Shown: positions 13,080 through 24,305 of the stretch, piece by piece
Layout: every line of letters begins with the position of its first letter
How positions within the stretch are numbered: position 1 is the stretch's first letter
Source: Nyssa sinensis
Taxonomy: Eukaryota > Streptophyta > Magnoliopsida > Cornales > Nyssaceae
Length of the DNA stretch: 64,000 nucleotides
Assembly: GCA_008638375.1 (NCBI GenBank)
Contig: CM018052.1
Location: 25,947,071-26,011,070 of the forward strand
Direction of reading: 5' to 3'
Translations under genes and position numbers: made by a program
Notes under the pieces: generated by a model
What the model was told of the DNA's origin: nothing
What the model saw: the letters and a program-made list of their open reading frames with translations, nothing else
The model's database searches: none

Positions 13080-13235
13080 TCAAACAAAAGGAGACTAATT
13101 TAACCATCGGAGAGGTTACCATCGGAACCTTTCCCGATGGCTTTTTATAGATCATTTCTTTTCAGGTATTCGGTGACGAATGATTCCATGGCAAGCCAAA
13201 ATTAGCTGCATTAGCTTGGCGCTGTCTGTGGGAAA
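13080..13235 (+). repeat. second, diverged LTR end plus primer-binding site
   Basis: This stretch repeats the order seen at 12880-13024: an ACCATCGGAGAGGTTACCATCGG box, a TTCTTTTCAGGTATTCGGTGACGA segment, GCATTAGCTTGGCGCTGTCTG, then GGGAAA. It looks like a tandem copy of the LTR 3' end and PBS. Confidence 0.6.
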
Positions 13236-13861
13236 TTCTTAGCTGCTGATATAAGATCTGAAAGGTTTAGCCGTAGTAGAGAGCCCTCACAAATTGCCAT
13301 ATTAATGCTCAATGGCTCCTCCTTATATTCAATTATTTCATCTCCATAGAACCCCTGATCAATTAATGGAATATCAACAAGCACAGATCCATTGTGCAGA
13401 AGATGTCCCTATAATGAGGATGGTAAGAATGACTGTGATGGTGGCCTATAACGAGCTTCTGATCACTATTGAGTGGATCATTGAGCCGAACTGCGTATTG
13501 GTACACATTTACAGCCTTAACCTTCACTGGTTCTGAAAGCCGTTGTCATATTATCTGTCTCTGAGAAGATAACCAGTTTGCTTCCCGTGTTGACCCAAGT
13601 ACATAAACATAGTCTGTGGGGCATTTAAATTCCCTTGCAGTTCCAATTCTGGATTCAAGGAAATTGTTTCTATTGCTAGAGATGCTGAATTTGTCATTGT
13701 AGTGGCTGGGTTATCAGGTGTCCCCTGTCACCACAATTGCCGTTGTGAGTGAAAATTGTTACTGGTGGTGGATCTGGTGCTGTTGTTACAGGTTCCCTCT
13801 ATTCTGTTCCTAAATAGGAAGTTTATGTGTGTCGAAATCTCTAACCTATTATATATTGTGA

Positions 13862-14269
13862 TTGATAAGAGACTACAATGCACAGGTCTCTAGACCTGGT
13901 TCATATTCAAATGACCCCTACCAGCATGAGTGCTGTAGGTATGGTCCCAATTCAAATGGCCCCTACAAGCATAAGTGCTGTAGGTATGGTCCCAATTCAA
14001 ATGGCCCCTACCAGCATGAGTGCTGTAGTTATGGTCCCAATTCAAATGGCCCCTACAAGCATAAGTGTTGTAGGTATGGTCCCAATTCAAATGGCCCCTA
14101 CAAGCATAAGTGCTGTAGGTATGGTCCCAATTCAAAAGGCCCCTACCAGCATAAGTGCTGTAGGTATGGTCCCAATAAAGAAGGGCTCCTACAAGCCAAA
14201 AGTTGTAGGCATAGTCTCAAATTTAATGCACAGACCCACGGGTCTGGTCCATTTTTCTCATTCTACTGA
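13862..14269 (+). repeat. tandem array of seven 45-bp units inside the nested element
   Basis: Units repeat every 45 bp (for example TAGGTATGG at 13936 and 13981), so several frames stay open. One frame spells a 15-residue repeat with the core YGPNSNGPYKHKCCR. Each unit can form a stem-loop: CCTACaAGCA pairs with TGCTGTAGG around a TAAG or TGAG loop. The array is flanked by the palindromes CAGGTCTCTAGACCTG (about 13882) and CAGACCCACGGGTCTG (about 14231). I regard the open frames as a by-product of the period, not as a gene. Confidence 0.75.
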
Positions 14270-14329
14270 CCTTTAAAAAAAAAAAAAACAAAAAAAAAAA
14301 CAAAACCTTGTTTCCTTGTGCAAGTATTG

Positions 14330-14454
14330 TAGGTCGATATATTATGAAATCACCAAATACGCGTGACTCTTCAGAAATCCTAACCTCATCTCTTTTTTCA
14401 GAGTTCATAGCAACGAGGAACGGATCTCCGGCAAGTCAAAAAAATGCAGCATCA
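14330..14454 (+). repeat. truncated 3' LTR of the nested element
   Basis: The sequence from about CTCTTTTTTCAGAGTTCATAG to GCAGCATCA nearly equals the end of the 5' LTR (12940-13003). The upstream LTR part is missing, yet the target duplication beyond it is intact, so the loss is internal. Confidence 0.7.
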
Positions 14455-17400
14455 ACTCTTAAATTATGTAAAGCTAATGTCAACACCATATCTGGTGTTG
14501 CAAACATGATTGAAGACTCTGGAAGAGTCAGCATCACATTGCCAAATGGGACAACCTTTTATATAAACGATGCTTTATACTTTAAAAAATTCAGAAGAAA
14601 TTTGCTTAGTTTTAAAGATATCCATTGAAATGGATATCATATTGTCATTAATGAAGGTGATATGGAATACCTTTATATCACATCTGTGATTTCAAATAGG
14701 AATAGCTTCTTAGAGAAGATTCTTGCTCTCTCCTTAGGACTGTGCCAAACTAATATAAATGTCATTGAATCACATATTATGATGAACCATAAGTTTACCA
14801 ACTGAAATACTTTTGTACTTTGGCATGACTGATTTGGCCACCCAAGAGAAGTAATGATGCGGAGAATCATTGAAAATTCAAATGGACATCCTTTAAAGAA
14901 CCAGAAGATTCTTTTACCATGTGAATATTCATGCATTACTTGTTCTCAGGGAAAACTGATAATAAGGCTATCTCTCACGAAGGTGAGTGTTGAATCTCTA
15001 GTATTTTTAGAACGTATTCAATGAGATATATGTGGACCTATTTACCCACCAAGTGGACCATTTCGTTACTTTATGGTATTGATAGGTGCATCAACTAGAT
15101 GGTCACATGTTTGTTTACTTTCACCTTGTAATGTATCATTTGCGAGACTCATTGTTTAAATTATTCGATTAAGAGCACAATTTCATGATCATCCTATCAA
15201 GATAATACGCCTTGATAATACTGGTAAGTTCACATCCCAAGTATTTAATGAATATTGCATGTCAATAGGAATTAATCTTGAACACCATGTTGCTCATGTG
15301 CGCACACAAAATGGTTCAACAGAATCTTTGATCAAACATCTTCAATTAATAGCTAGACATTTATTTATGCAAACAAAGATTCTTACTTCTGCTTAGGGTA
15401 TGTCATACTGCATGTTGGGATATTAATTCATATTAGGCCAACTACTTATCACAAATATTCCTCTTTACAAATTGTACTTGTGTCTCACCTAAGAATTCTT
15501 GGTTGTATTGTACAAGTCCCTATAACACCCCCACAACGTACTAAAAATGGGTCCCCAAAGACAATTAAGAATTTATGTTGGTTTTGATTCTCCATCAATC
15601 ATAAGATATCTTGAGCCCCTAACAGGTGATTTATTTATTACACGATTTGCAGATTGTCATTTTGATGAGATAGTCTTCCCACCATTAGGGGGAGAGAAGC
15701 CGAAGCCAAAAACTTAGGATGAAATTTCATGGAATGTAACAACATTAGCTCATTTTGATCCTTGTACTAATCGATGTGAACTAGAAGTTCAAAGGATCAT
15801 TCATTTGCAAAGTATTGCAAATCAATTATTAGATGCATTCACTAATACAAAAAAAATAACAAAATCGCACATACTTGCTGCAAATACTCCTGCACGAATC
15901 GATGTCCTTGTAGGACAATCCGTTTCTACAGCAACAAATGTATCTATGACACACTTGAAGCGTGGTAGACTCATTGGTACGAAAGATAAACTTTCTCAAA
16001 AGAGAAAAACACAATAAACAAAAAAAATGACAACTCTTGAAGATGTTATATATAATAAAACCAATGTTGGTATAATGATACTTCATAAGAAAGGTAAACA
16101 AACACCTCTAAAAGAATGAATGCTTCCTGAAAAAGTAATTTCCTTTGAAGTGGAACAAGTAGCCCCCGAAGAGGCACAAATTCCTGAAAATAAAAAAATC
16201 TCGATAAATTATAATGAAAATATATGGGATCGAAATGATATTATTATTGATCATATATTTTTATTCTCAATATTACTTGAAATCACCAAAAGTGATGAAG
16301 ATCCTGAACCACAAAGTGTCGAAGAATGTCGACGTAGAAATGATTGACCAAAATGGAAGGAGGCAATATAGGCAGAGTTGAACTCGTTAGCAAAATGAAA
16401 GGTATTTGGACCTATAGTCCAAACACCTGAAAGCATAAGGCCTGTAGGGTACAAATGGGTATTTGTACGAAAACATAATGAACAAAATGAAATTATCAAA
16501 TATAAAGTTAGACTTATAGCACAATGTTTCTCGTAGAGACCTAGTGTTGATTATGAAAAGACATATACTCCAATCATGGATGCAATTAATTTTTTATTTT
16601 TGATAAGTTCGGTAGTCCCAAAAGGACTAGACATGCGCCTTATAAACGTAGTCACATCATACTTATATGGATCACTTGATAGCGACACATACATGAAAAA
16701 CCCTAAATGATTTAAGGTTCCTAAAGCTAGTAATTCACATCCTCGTAGCATGTATTCAATCAAGTTACAATGATCACTCTATGGATTGAAACAGTTTTGA
16801 CGCATGTGGTACAATCCACTCGGTGAATATTTACTAAAGGAAGGATATGCAAATAATCCGATTTGTCCCTATATTTTCATAAAGAAATCGGATATTGAAT
16901 TTGCAATAGTGGTAGTATATGTTGATGACTTGAATCTAGTGAGGACTTTTAAATAACTCAGAAAAATTACTATAATCCGATTTGTCCCTATATTTTCATA
17001 AAGAAACCGGATATTGAATTTGCAATAGTGATAGTATATGTTGATGACTTGAATCTAGTGAGGACTTTTAAATAACTCATAAAAATTACTTCTTATTTGA
17101 AACAAGTGTTTAAAATGAAAGATTTGGGAAAAATAAAATTCTATCTCGGCCTGCAGATCGAGCATTTCTGAAAAAGAATCTTTCTACATCAATCGGCGTA
17201 TATAAAGAAGATTTTGAAACGATTTTATATGGATAAGGCACACCCATTAACATTACCTATGGTTGTTCGCTCATTTGATATAAACAAAGATCATTTTCGT
17301 CCTCATGAAGATGATGAAAAACTCCTTGGCCCTGAAATACCAGATCATGGTGCAATTGGTACTCTCATATATCTTACAAATTGTACGGGACCAAACATTA

Positions 17401-18042
17401 CATTTGCTATCAAATTGCTAGCTAGATATAGCTCTGTTCCAACTCAGAGACATTGGAATGGCATCAAGCAAATATTTTGCTATCTACGCGGGGACAATTG
17501 ATATGGGCTTGTTTTATTCAAGATGATCCAAATCACCGTTAGTCGGATATGTTGATGCTGGATATCTTTTTGATCCACATAAAGTCAGGCTACAAACATA
17601 GTATATGTTTACTTGTGGTGATACTGTTGTATCATGGAGATCTACAAAGCAAACAATAACTACTACTTCTTCAAATCACTTTGAAATTCTTGCACTTAAT
17701 GAAACAAGTCGAGAATGCATATTGTTAAAATCTATAGTCCAACATATTCGAGAATCATGTGGGTTATCTTCTATTAAAAATAGTCCGATAATAATATATG
17801 AAGATAATACAATGTGCATTGCACAAATTAAGGAAGATTATATTAAAGGAGATAGAACCGAACATATCTCACTGAAATTCTTTTATACCCATGAGTGCCA
17901 GAAGAGCGGTGATATTAATGTACAACAGATACATTCCAATGACAATTTGACATATTTGTTCACTAAGACATTACCAACAATAACTTTCAATAAGCTAATA
18001 CACAAATGTGGTATGCACCAACTCAAATATTTGAACCATTAA
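14455..18042 (+). pseudogene. Copia pol remnant (integrase, reverse transcriptase, RNase H)
   Basis: Broken frames show, in order: a protease-adjacent part (GRVSITLPNGTTFYINDALY, 14527 on); the gag-pre-integrase part; the integrase core (DICGPIYPPSGPFRYFMVLI near 15030, RLDNTG near 15213); reverse transcriptase (VGYKWVFVRKHNE near 16447, YSIKLQ and SLYGLKQF near 16752-16800, VVYVDD near 16914); and RNase H with SWRSTKQTITTTSSNHFEI (about 17630) and the tail FTKTLPTITFNKLIHKCGM. A 119-bp tandem duplication around YVDD (16854-17091) and many stops show that it is inactive. Confidence 0.85.
16854..17091 (+). repeat. 119-bp tandem duplication across the RT catalytic YVDD motif
   Basis: TAATCCGATTTGTCCCTATA starts at 16854 and again at 16973. 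The two copies differ at a few bases, and both encode VVYVDDLNLV or IVYVDDLNLV. A polymerase with this block twice could not be functional. Confidence 0.85.
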
Positions 18043-18092
18043 AGAGTAATACTCATGCCATAAAGAGGGAGAGCATGACACCCAAGGGGAAG

Positions 18093-18207
18093 TATTGTAA
18101 ACTAGTGGGTTCTATGCTATCATGTGATATACCATATGCTATATGACGAAACATCTTGAGGCGGTAAAAAGAGTTAAGGCGGTTAGACATCCTGAAGCGC
18201 CAAAAAT

Positions 18208-18279
<72 letters not shown>

Positions 18280-18476
18280 TTTGAAACACAGTTTGACTGA
18301 GATTAAAAGTAATAATTTGTTATGAGCTTAGTGAGATTCTTTATTATACTCATTTATATAAATAATTAAATTTTTTATCTTTTATCTATAGATGTAGGTT
18401 TAAACTCAAATTATGTAAATATTCGTGTGCACTTGGATGCCTAGTTTTGTACCCGAGTTCTATCAACCTTACAATA
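18093..18476 (+). repeat. 3' LTR of the Copia element
   Basis: 384 bp, preceded by the purine tract AAGGGGAAG. It is longer than the 5' LTR because of a (AT)n(AG)n run at about 18209-18275 and an inserted stretch near 18440-18459. Confidence 0.88.
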
Positions 18477-18610
18477 ATTCCAAGCATTCTGATAGCATTT
18501 TTTTTCTTTCTATTTATCCGAACAGGCTAGCTTTTCACTAAATTATTGTACCCGAGTTTGTTCAGCAAGGTAACCTGCACTAAACTCAGACCCAGTGGAT
18601 TGAAAGGTAA

Positions 18611-18790
18611 AGCCCATGAATCTGTATTGACTGCGGCCCCAATTGGGCTAAAGATGATAAGATCTAGTCGGTTGCTCTAAACGGTATCGTTTTTTTGTCT
18701 GCTGCATTCCCATTCCCAAACTCCATAAAGTAATTACTTGGTTAGGGTTTTGCTGAAACTGAGTTCCGGACTCTCTACTTAGGGTTTACT
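18611..18790 (+). promoter_or_regulatory. site II and telo-box motifs upstream of the RRM gene
   Basis: AGCCCA (18611-18616) and TGGGCT (18654-18659) match site II elements, and TTAGGGTTT occurs at 18742-18750 and 18779-18787 (telo-box). This combination is known from plant promoters of translation and ribosome-related genes active in dividing cells. No clear TATA box is seen. The telo-boxes may lie in the transcribed leader. Confidence 0.55.
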
Positions 18791-18816
18791 CTCGTGCTCA
18801 GACACTTTCACTGACC

Positions 18817-20118
18817 ATGGACCCTTCCAAGAAGCGCAAGACTGACGAGAACGGAGGCCTATTCGGCACAAATGACGCCGCTTCGCCGCCGAACGCTCTT
18901 ACTACCCAAGACGCACGCAATATCATCGAAAACTTTACGAAAGAGCAGCTCCTGGACATCGTCCAAAACGCCGCAATTCGCCACCTTGACGTACTCGATG
19001 CCATCCGCTCTATTGCTGACGCTGACCCAGCGAAGCGCAAGCTCTTCGTCCGCGGCATCGGCTGGGAGACCACTACTGAGAAGCTCCGCAACGTCTTCTC
19101 TTCCTTTGGCGAGCTCGAAGAGGCTATTGTAATTACTGACAAGGCCACTGGAAAATCCAAAGGCTACGGCTTTGTCACGTTCAAGCACATCGATGGCGCC
19201 TCATTAGCCCTTAAAGAACCGAGCAAGAAAATCGACGGGCGAATGACGGTGACGCAGCTCGCGGCGTTGGGGGTTTCGGGTTCCAATGCGGGGAACGGTG
19301 TTGATGTTTCATTGCGAAAGATTTATGTTGGGAATGTGCCGTTTGAGATTTCGTCGGAGAGATTGTTGGACCACTTCTTGTCGTATGGAGAGATTGAGGA
19401 GGGTCCGTTAGGATTCGATAAGCAGCCGGGCAAGGTGAGGGGTTTTGCCTTTTTTGTTTACAAGACTGAAGAGGGCGCAAGGGCTTCACTTGTGGATCCG
19501 ATGAAGACCATTGATGGGCACCAGGTGGTGTGTAAATTGGCGGTCGATGGAAAGAAGGTGAAGCCCGGTGCCCCAAATATGGGGGGTGTGGGTGGAGTTC
19601 AAGCGCCAACTGGGGTTCCTGGCGATGTTGGGGCCTTTGGGGGTGGTGATAGACTTGGTGTGCCGCCTGGGGCTCTGCCGGGTTCACTGAATTCCAATTA
19701 TGGTGTGCCCGGTGGATTATCTTCGTATGGGGGGTTCTCTGGTGGGCCGCCCACTTTGGCTCATCAAAACCACCATTTAAATTCTCCACTGCCTTCATCA
19801 ATTGGCGGTCAAGGATTTGGGAACCAGGGACCGTCTTCTCTGGGCACTGGTGGTGGGTATGGTGCTGGTCTGGGTGGTGGTGCTTACGGTGGTTCACAGT
19901 ATGGTGGGTCTGCTTCGGGCGAGTACGGTGGATTGAATAATTCTGGGTCTTCTATGTATAGGTTGCCCCCAAGTTCTGTTGGAATGCCTTCTGGGGGATA
20001 CCCAGATAGTGGAAATTATGGGTTATCTGTTGCTTATCCAACTCAACCGCACCAGCCGTCATCAGGTCCTAGGGTTCCGCCTGGTGGAATGTACCAGGGC
20101 ATGCCACCCTATTACTGA
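18817..20118 (+). CDS. UBA2C: two-RRM RNA-binding protein, UBP1-associated protein 2C type
   Basis: An uninterrupted 433-residue frame. RRM1 has LFVRGI (residues 76-81) and KGYGFVTF (115-122); RRM2 has IYVGNV (169-174) and RGFAFFVY (208-215). The N-terminus carries a basic KKRK (5-8) and a helical segment with [15 protein letters not shown] that UBA2 proteins share. Residues from about 250 on are rich in Gly, Ser and Pro, ending [12 protein letters not shown]2 proteins are nuclear hnRNP-like factors tied to U-rich RNA binding and mRNA stability. ATG 18817 has a good context (GACCATGGAC). A donor GGTAAAG directly follows the stop, suggesting a 3'UTR intron. The assignment to 2C rather than 2A or 2B rests on the overall pattern as I remember it. 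Confidence 0.87.
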   Translation: MDPSKKRKTDENGGLFGTNDAASPPNALTTQDARNIIENFTKEQLLDIVQNAAIRHLDVLDAIRSIADADPAKRKLFVRGIGWETTTEKLRNVFSSFGELEEAIVITDKATGKSKGYGFVTFKHIDGASLALKEPSKKIDGRMTVTQLAALGVSGSNAGNGVDVSLRKIYVGNVPFEISSERLLDHFLSYGEIEEGPLGFDKQPGKVRGFAFFVYKTEEGARASLVDPMKTIDGHQVVCKLAVDGKKVKPGAPNMGGVGGVQAPTGVPGDVGAFGGGDRLGVPPGALPGSLNSNYGVPGGLSSYGGFSGGPPTLAHQNHHLNSPLPSSIGGQGFGNQGPSSLGTGGGYGAGLGGGAYGGSQYGGSASGEYGGLNNSGSSMYRLPPSSVGMPSGGYPDSGNYGLSVAYPTQPHQPSSGPRVPPGGMYQGMPPYY

Positions 20119-22329
20119 GGTAAAGTATTGTATTTTCTTCTCTTTACAATCCATGTTTGAATGTGCAATTTTGTGTCTCAGCCTTTAGTTGTTTACCATG
20201 TTTTCTGCGCCATTTCTTATTAGCATTAATCTGAGAAAGATGTTTGCTTTATCAAATTGATTGTTTTGCCTAGATGTTGCATTCCATGATCTTGGTTTTT
20301 ATGTTCTAATTATTTGCTGATTGCTTGGCTTGTGGTGAAGCTAAAATAATCTGCTCGTTTCCCATTTTTGTTGGTTCTTTTTTTTAAATTAAGGTGTTGG
20401 TCCATGGTTTTTTTTTTTTATTGTATATGAACTTTTGTAGTTTTCTACACCTTCTGTTTTCTGTTGTTTGACTACGTTATTGCTAAATGCTATCTTGGCC
20501 TTTCCATAATTTGTTGTCCTTATCTTCTGTTCCTGCCATGTTTCACTTGTCATTTCATTATTTGTTGCCCTTGTTCTTCTCCTGCCACAGATACTATAGT
20601 TTCTTCCATACCTCCTGCTTCATTTGTTGAGATGGATTTTCTTTATTTTGTATTTTGATGCTTATTAGAAATCAATTTGCAGTAGTTTGATTTGGTGGCA
20701 ATGAATTTTTTACTGTGATTTGCTCGGCGATTGTAAAATCTCAGTAAATCTGATATCACGTTGTTTGATTGTTCTATATTTCTACTTGTGTGAAAAGGTT
20801 GTTTTGTTCTGGTTTCTGGTCATATTAATTCATTCCATCAGACTTTTGACTAGGTTCTTATATTCGCCAGTCTGCTAATTCTAGCATATCAAACTTCCGT
20901 TGTTTGGAAAAATTTTAATATCATTTTTTTATAAGTAAAATTTTATTTTAATATCATTTTGAAGCTTGGAAGTGCTTCCAAACCAATGCATGGGTGGTGA
21001 TTAGCATAAACAGTTCCACATGGACTTACACTTGGCATGTTTTTATGAACTTTGTTAGCCTTGCTACATGATTTAATCATTTGGTTGTAGTATTTAGTTT
21101 TGTCACGCGAAATTGTGATAAAAATTTTGATTGTCTTTAGTGTGAGAGGATATTCACATTGGCCACTTCTTTGGGGCTGAAGGCATGGGGGTTGGGATGT
21201 GGCATTTGCCATCTTTTATTTTTAATTTGTGATATGTAAATCTATATTTTGCAATGGCCACATAGGGATGGTACAACTCGCGATGCCCTTTTGTATGGTT
21301 CGCTTTGGATTGACATGGGAATATCAAATGTCTCTCTTGTTTATTGTTTTTGCCTTATTTTGTTCGATGATTTGGTAGAATTGTTACACTCTGTAGAGCC
21401 CATTACACGTAGTGCAGTTTACTTCTACTTTGTATGCTTTATGAAGGCATTGTGATTTTTTATCATGTAACATAAATCACATACTACAAATGTTTAGTCT
21501 TTGTGCTTGTAAGTGAACTTGTTTGTAATAAACTTTTGATTATTTTAACAGACCTTGCTTGGATGAACCAGTTAAGTGAACTTGTTTTACGTGAAGGAAC
21601 ATGGGTCTGTTGGACCTTCAACCAAACTTTCAATTCAATATTTTTCAATGTTTGGATGAATCAATTACATAAATGGTTGAGTCATTAAAAAATTTCATTT
21701 TTAATTGTGATTAAGTGCTAGAACAATAACTTGTCCTTCTCGATCTTGCATTGAGGCACAATATGTGCTGTTATCTCAAGTCTATGCTTATCTTTTACAA
21801 GTTTGGACATTGCAGTGCCACACAACAGTTCACTCTTTTCGTATGCTTTTAGCAGCACAGTGTGTAACCCTAGGCCACATATCCTGCAAGGTTACCTTTT
21901 GTTTCTCGCTAGGTTATTTGTTTTATTACTCCTTATCTTAACAACTGAGACTTTATAAGTACGTCTACTTATCCTTTGGGGCCCTTTGCAACGCTCTCTT
22001 AGTGTGCTTTGAGTAGTGTCGATTGGTTTGCACATCAGCCAATAGGGTTTCTATGGTGTACAACTCACGATAAGTGTCAAAGGATACATTTGTTAATGTG
22101 TTGCTTGGAAATATAATTTTTGTCAAGTATATATACTATATTGTAGGATCGCCCGAGGAAAGCGAATCCGTGAACAAAAGAAAGGAGGAGATAATTATAG
22201 TCTCATATCTCTCAAAAACTCTACAAAAGAATGAACAAAATAAGGGTCAGATTCTACAACCCAAAAGTAGAGGGATTTAACAAAAAATCTTTCAATATAC
22301 GAGTAGACATTTCTTGACCATTAAGCTTG

Positions 22330-22640
22330 TTATTTCTTTCATACTATATACTCCGAAAAGGACATATCGACGTCATATCCTACACCTTCCTAGCATTCTA
22401 CTTTACATGTACCCTTCTCCGCCGAATCAATATTTCCTTAATTGAATTTGGCATCGTCCAAGCAGAGAAAAAACACAAAAAAGAGACTCCATAAATTTCA
22501 TGCCACCAAACAATGGTAAAAAAAGATGACTAGTGGTTTCCTCTCCTGTAGCGTTGACTAGCCAAACTGAATCCCCTTGTTTGAAGGTTTTTTGCCGTCA
22601 AAACCGCATCTCAAGCAACCATCCAAACAAAAAAGGCCAT
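22330..22640 (-). mobile_element. LINE reverse-transcriptase C-terminal fragment
   Basis: Read on the minus strand, the broken frames give KMAFFVWMVA, AVLTAKNLQTRGF, FFTIVWWHEIYG and FSAWTMPNSIKEIL. These fit the conserved tail that follows the RT domain in plant L1-type LINEs (zf-RVT region), with several stops. The zinc-binding cysteines are not visible in this scrap. A 5' boundary and target duplication could not be set. Confidence 0.45.
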
Positions 22641-24187
22641 CTTCACAGCTGCTCTAGTGCACTAAATGGCCTTCCAATGGAAATGATAACAATTTTTCAT
22701 AAAGACTACAGTTTCTTTCTTATAAGGTTACTATCAAAGTATATGGGCTATTCCAAAAGATTTTGTTGCATTGGAATGTTATGGATTGTTACAGTTAAAG
22801 ATTATTCTAGAAAATAATTTAAAGATTATTCTAGAGAATAATGTATAAGCTTTGTCTAATATGGTTGCATAATTGCATTGTGGTCAAACAATGACACTTT
22901 TGAGTGACTTGGGTTGTTTAAACATTTCCATTTAGAATTCATAATAGAGTTGGGGGAGGTAATCTCTTAGATTTGTGCATGAAGCAAGGAGTGGGTAAAT
23001 TCTCTTAGCATGCTTTAAATTCTAATGATTCAATAGACAAATAATTATCATGGGACTGCACAAAAGGATGGATATTGAACACCTATGTTGTATTAGAAGG
23101 CCTCATTCTTTAGTTATCTTAGAGAGGACAAAATTGTTTAGAGAATCGCTGTAGAAAAGATTAAGAAAAGAAAGCTAGTTGATTTTAGCCACTGGCTACC
23201 CGCAAACATAGCCCTTGATTTTGTTTGCGATTCGAGGATTTAAGTTTGCATCTTATTTGTTAGATTTATGATATCTTTGTGACAGCAATGTGCAACTAAC
23301 CTATGCCGCCTGCGTGCTGACCTGGGTAATGCTATAGACTATAGAGAGACTGTTTGCATATGAGGATGCACGTTTTATTGGTTAATTTTTTTAGGAACTG
23401 AGTTTTTATCCATTACAACCACTTTAATCTCTAACACCTATTTCTATTCAATTGATAAAACATGTGTTCTCATATGTAGACCGCTTCTATGTAACATTGC
23501 CCAATAAGAATTGGTTTGGGATTCTGGTAACTAGTTTTAATTGGAAAATTTTGACTTCTTGTTAGATGCGGCTGATCTTAGATTTAGGATGTGGCAATGG
23601 TTTTATGTGTGTGAATATTTTAGTTTTGTTATGGGAATACACAAAATTGACTATAAACTATCTCTATGGTTGGGTACGCAGGTCCCAGCCCCATTGACTC
23701 TGTTGGGATTGGGTTGTGACCTTTTTTTTTTTTCCGCTTGCGGGGATTTGATAGGGAGATCTCAAACCTTTTTATTTAGTTAGGATCAGTTCGTGGTTGG
23801 CCCTTAATGAGGCTGTTTTGGGTTGGAGCTGCTCAATAATTGACTGGGGTGTAACAATAGTTAAATTGTCTTGTCCATTAATAATGATATGGTTTGCTAG
23901 AAGTAACAGTTCAATTTTTATTATTAAAATCATTTGTATCTAATTGAACACATTACTGTTGAAATGCCATTAGACAGATGGATGAAACGTGTCTCTACTT
24001 TTGGTTGAGACTTTCTTGATTTTACCTCTATAAATGTGTTAATGTTATGGGCATAATAACACATATAGGCTCTTTTTTTTTGAAGAGCTTCTAAGCTACA
24101 TATATGATCACTTTTCTGATTGAAGTATGTTGCATTTATGTGAAGAAACAATGACTACAGTACCTTCTGCTTTGTCATCTTGAAACA

Positions 24188-24305
24188 TGCATGTAATTCC
24201 AAATATGTTTTTTAAATTATGATGTATTTGAGTATGTGCAATCACGTGCATGTAATTCCAAATATGGTTTTTAAATTATGATGTATTTGAGTACATGCAA
24301 TCACA
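24188..24305 (+). repeat. 59-bp tandem duplication
   Basis: TGCATGTAATTCCAAATATG begins at 24188 and again at 24247; the copies differ at only a few bases. A related short piece (CATGCAATCACATG) follows at about 24347. Confidence 0.8.

Larger units (their letters stand above)
12199..14454 (+). mobile_element. small non-autonomous Gypsy (Tat-like) element nested in the Copia pol
   Basis: It begins TGATATGCC and ends GCAGCATCA like the other Gypsy LTRs in the window, and is flanked by a perfect 5-bp duplication ACTCT (12194-12198 and 14455-14459). Removing it rejoins the Copia frame as YFFTLKLCKANVNTISG. The 5' LTR is 12199-13003 and is followed by GCTTGGCGCCGTCTGTGGGA, the primer-binding site. 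The inside has no gag or pol, only a second degenerate LTR-end plus PBS, a tandem array and an A-rich tract. The 3' LTR is reduced to the last roughly 80-120 bp. Confidence 0.85.
10416..18476 (+). mobile_element. degenerate Ty1/Copia LTR retrotransposon with a nested Gypsy-type insertion
   Basis: Two LTRs (10416-10748 and 18093-18476) bound an internal region in Copia order: gag, then gag-pre-integrase and integrase, then reverse transcriptase and RNase H. Each LTR starts TATTGTAA and ends TTACAATA, a perfect terminal inverted repeat. The primer-binding site follows the first LTR, and a purine tract AAGGGGAAG precedes the second. Stops and frameshifts occur throughout, so the element is dead. 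I found no matching target duplication (CAGGC before, ATTCC after), so the ends may have been altered. A 2.26-kb Gypsy-type element interrupts it at 12199-14454. The element ends 340 bp upstream of the RRM gene start. Confidence 0.9.

Noticed and set aside
13878..14276. Overlapping open frames on both strands through the 45-bp array
   Set aside because: They follow from a stop-free unit with a period divisible by three; no start context, domain or host-gene support.
19211..19897. Long open frame (228 codons) antisense to the RRM gene
   Set aside because: It is the mirror of the GC-rich, Gly-rich coding region; His/Pro-rich composition and no recognisable domain.
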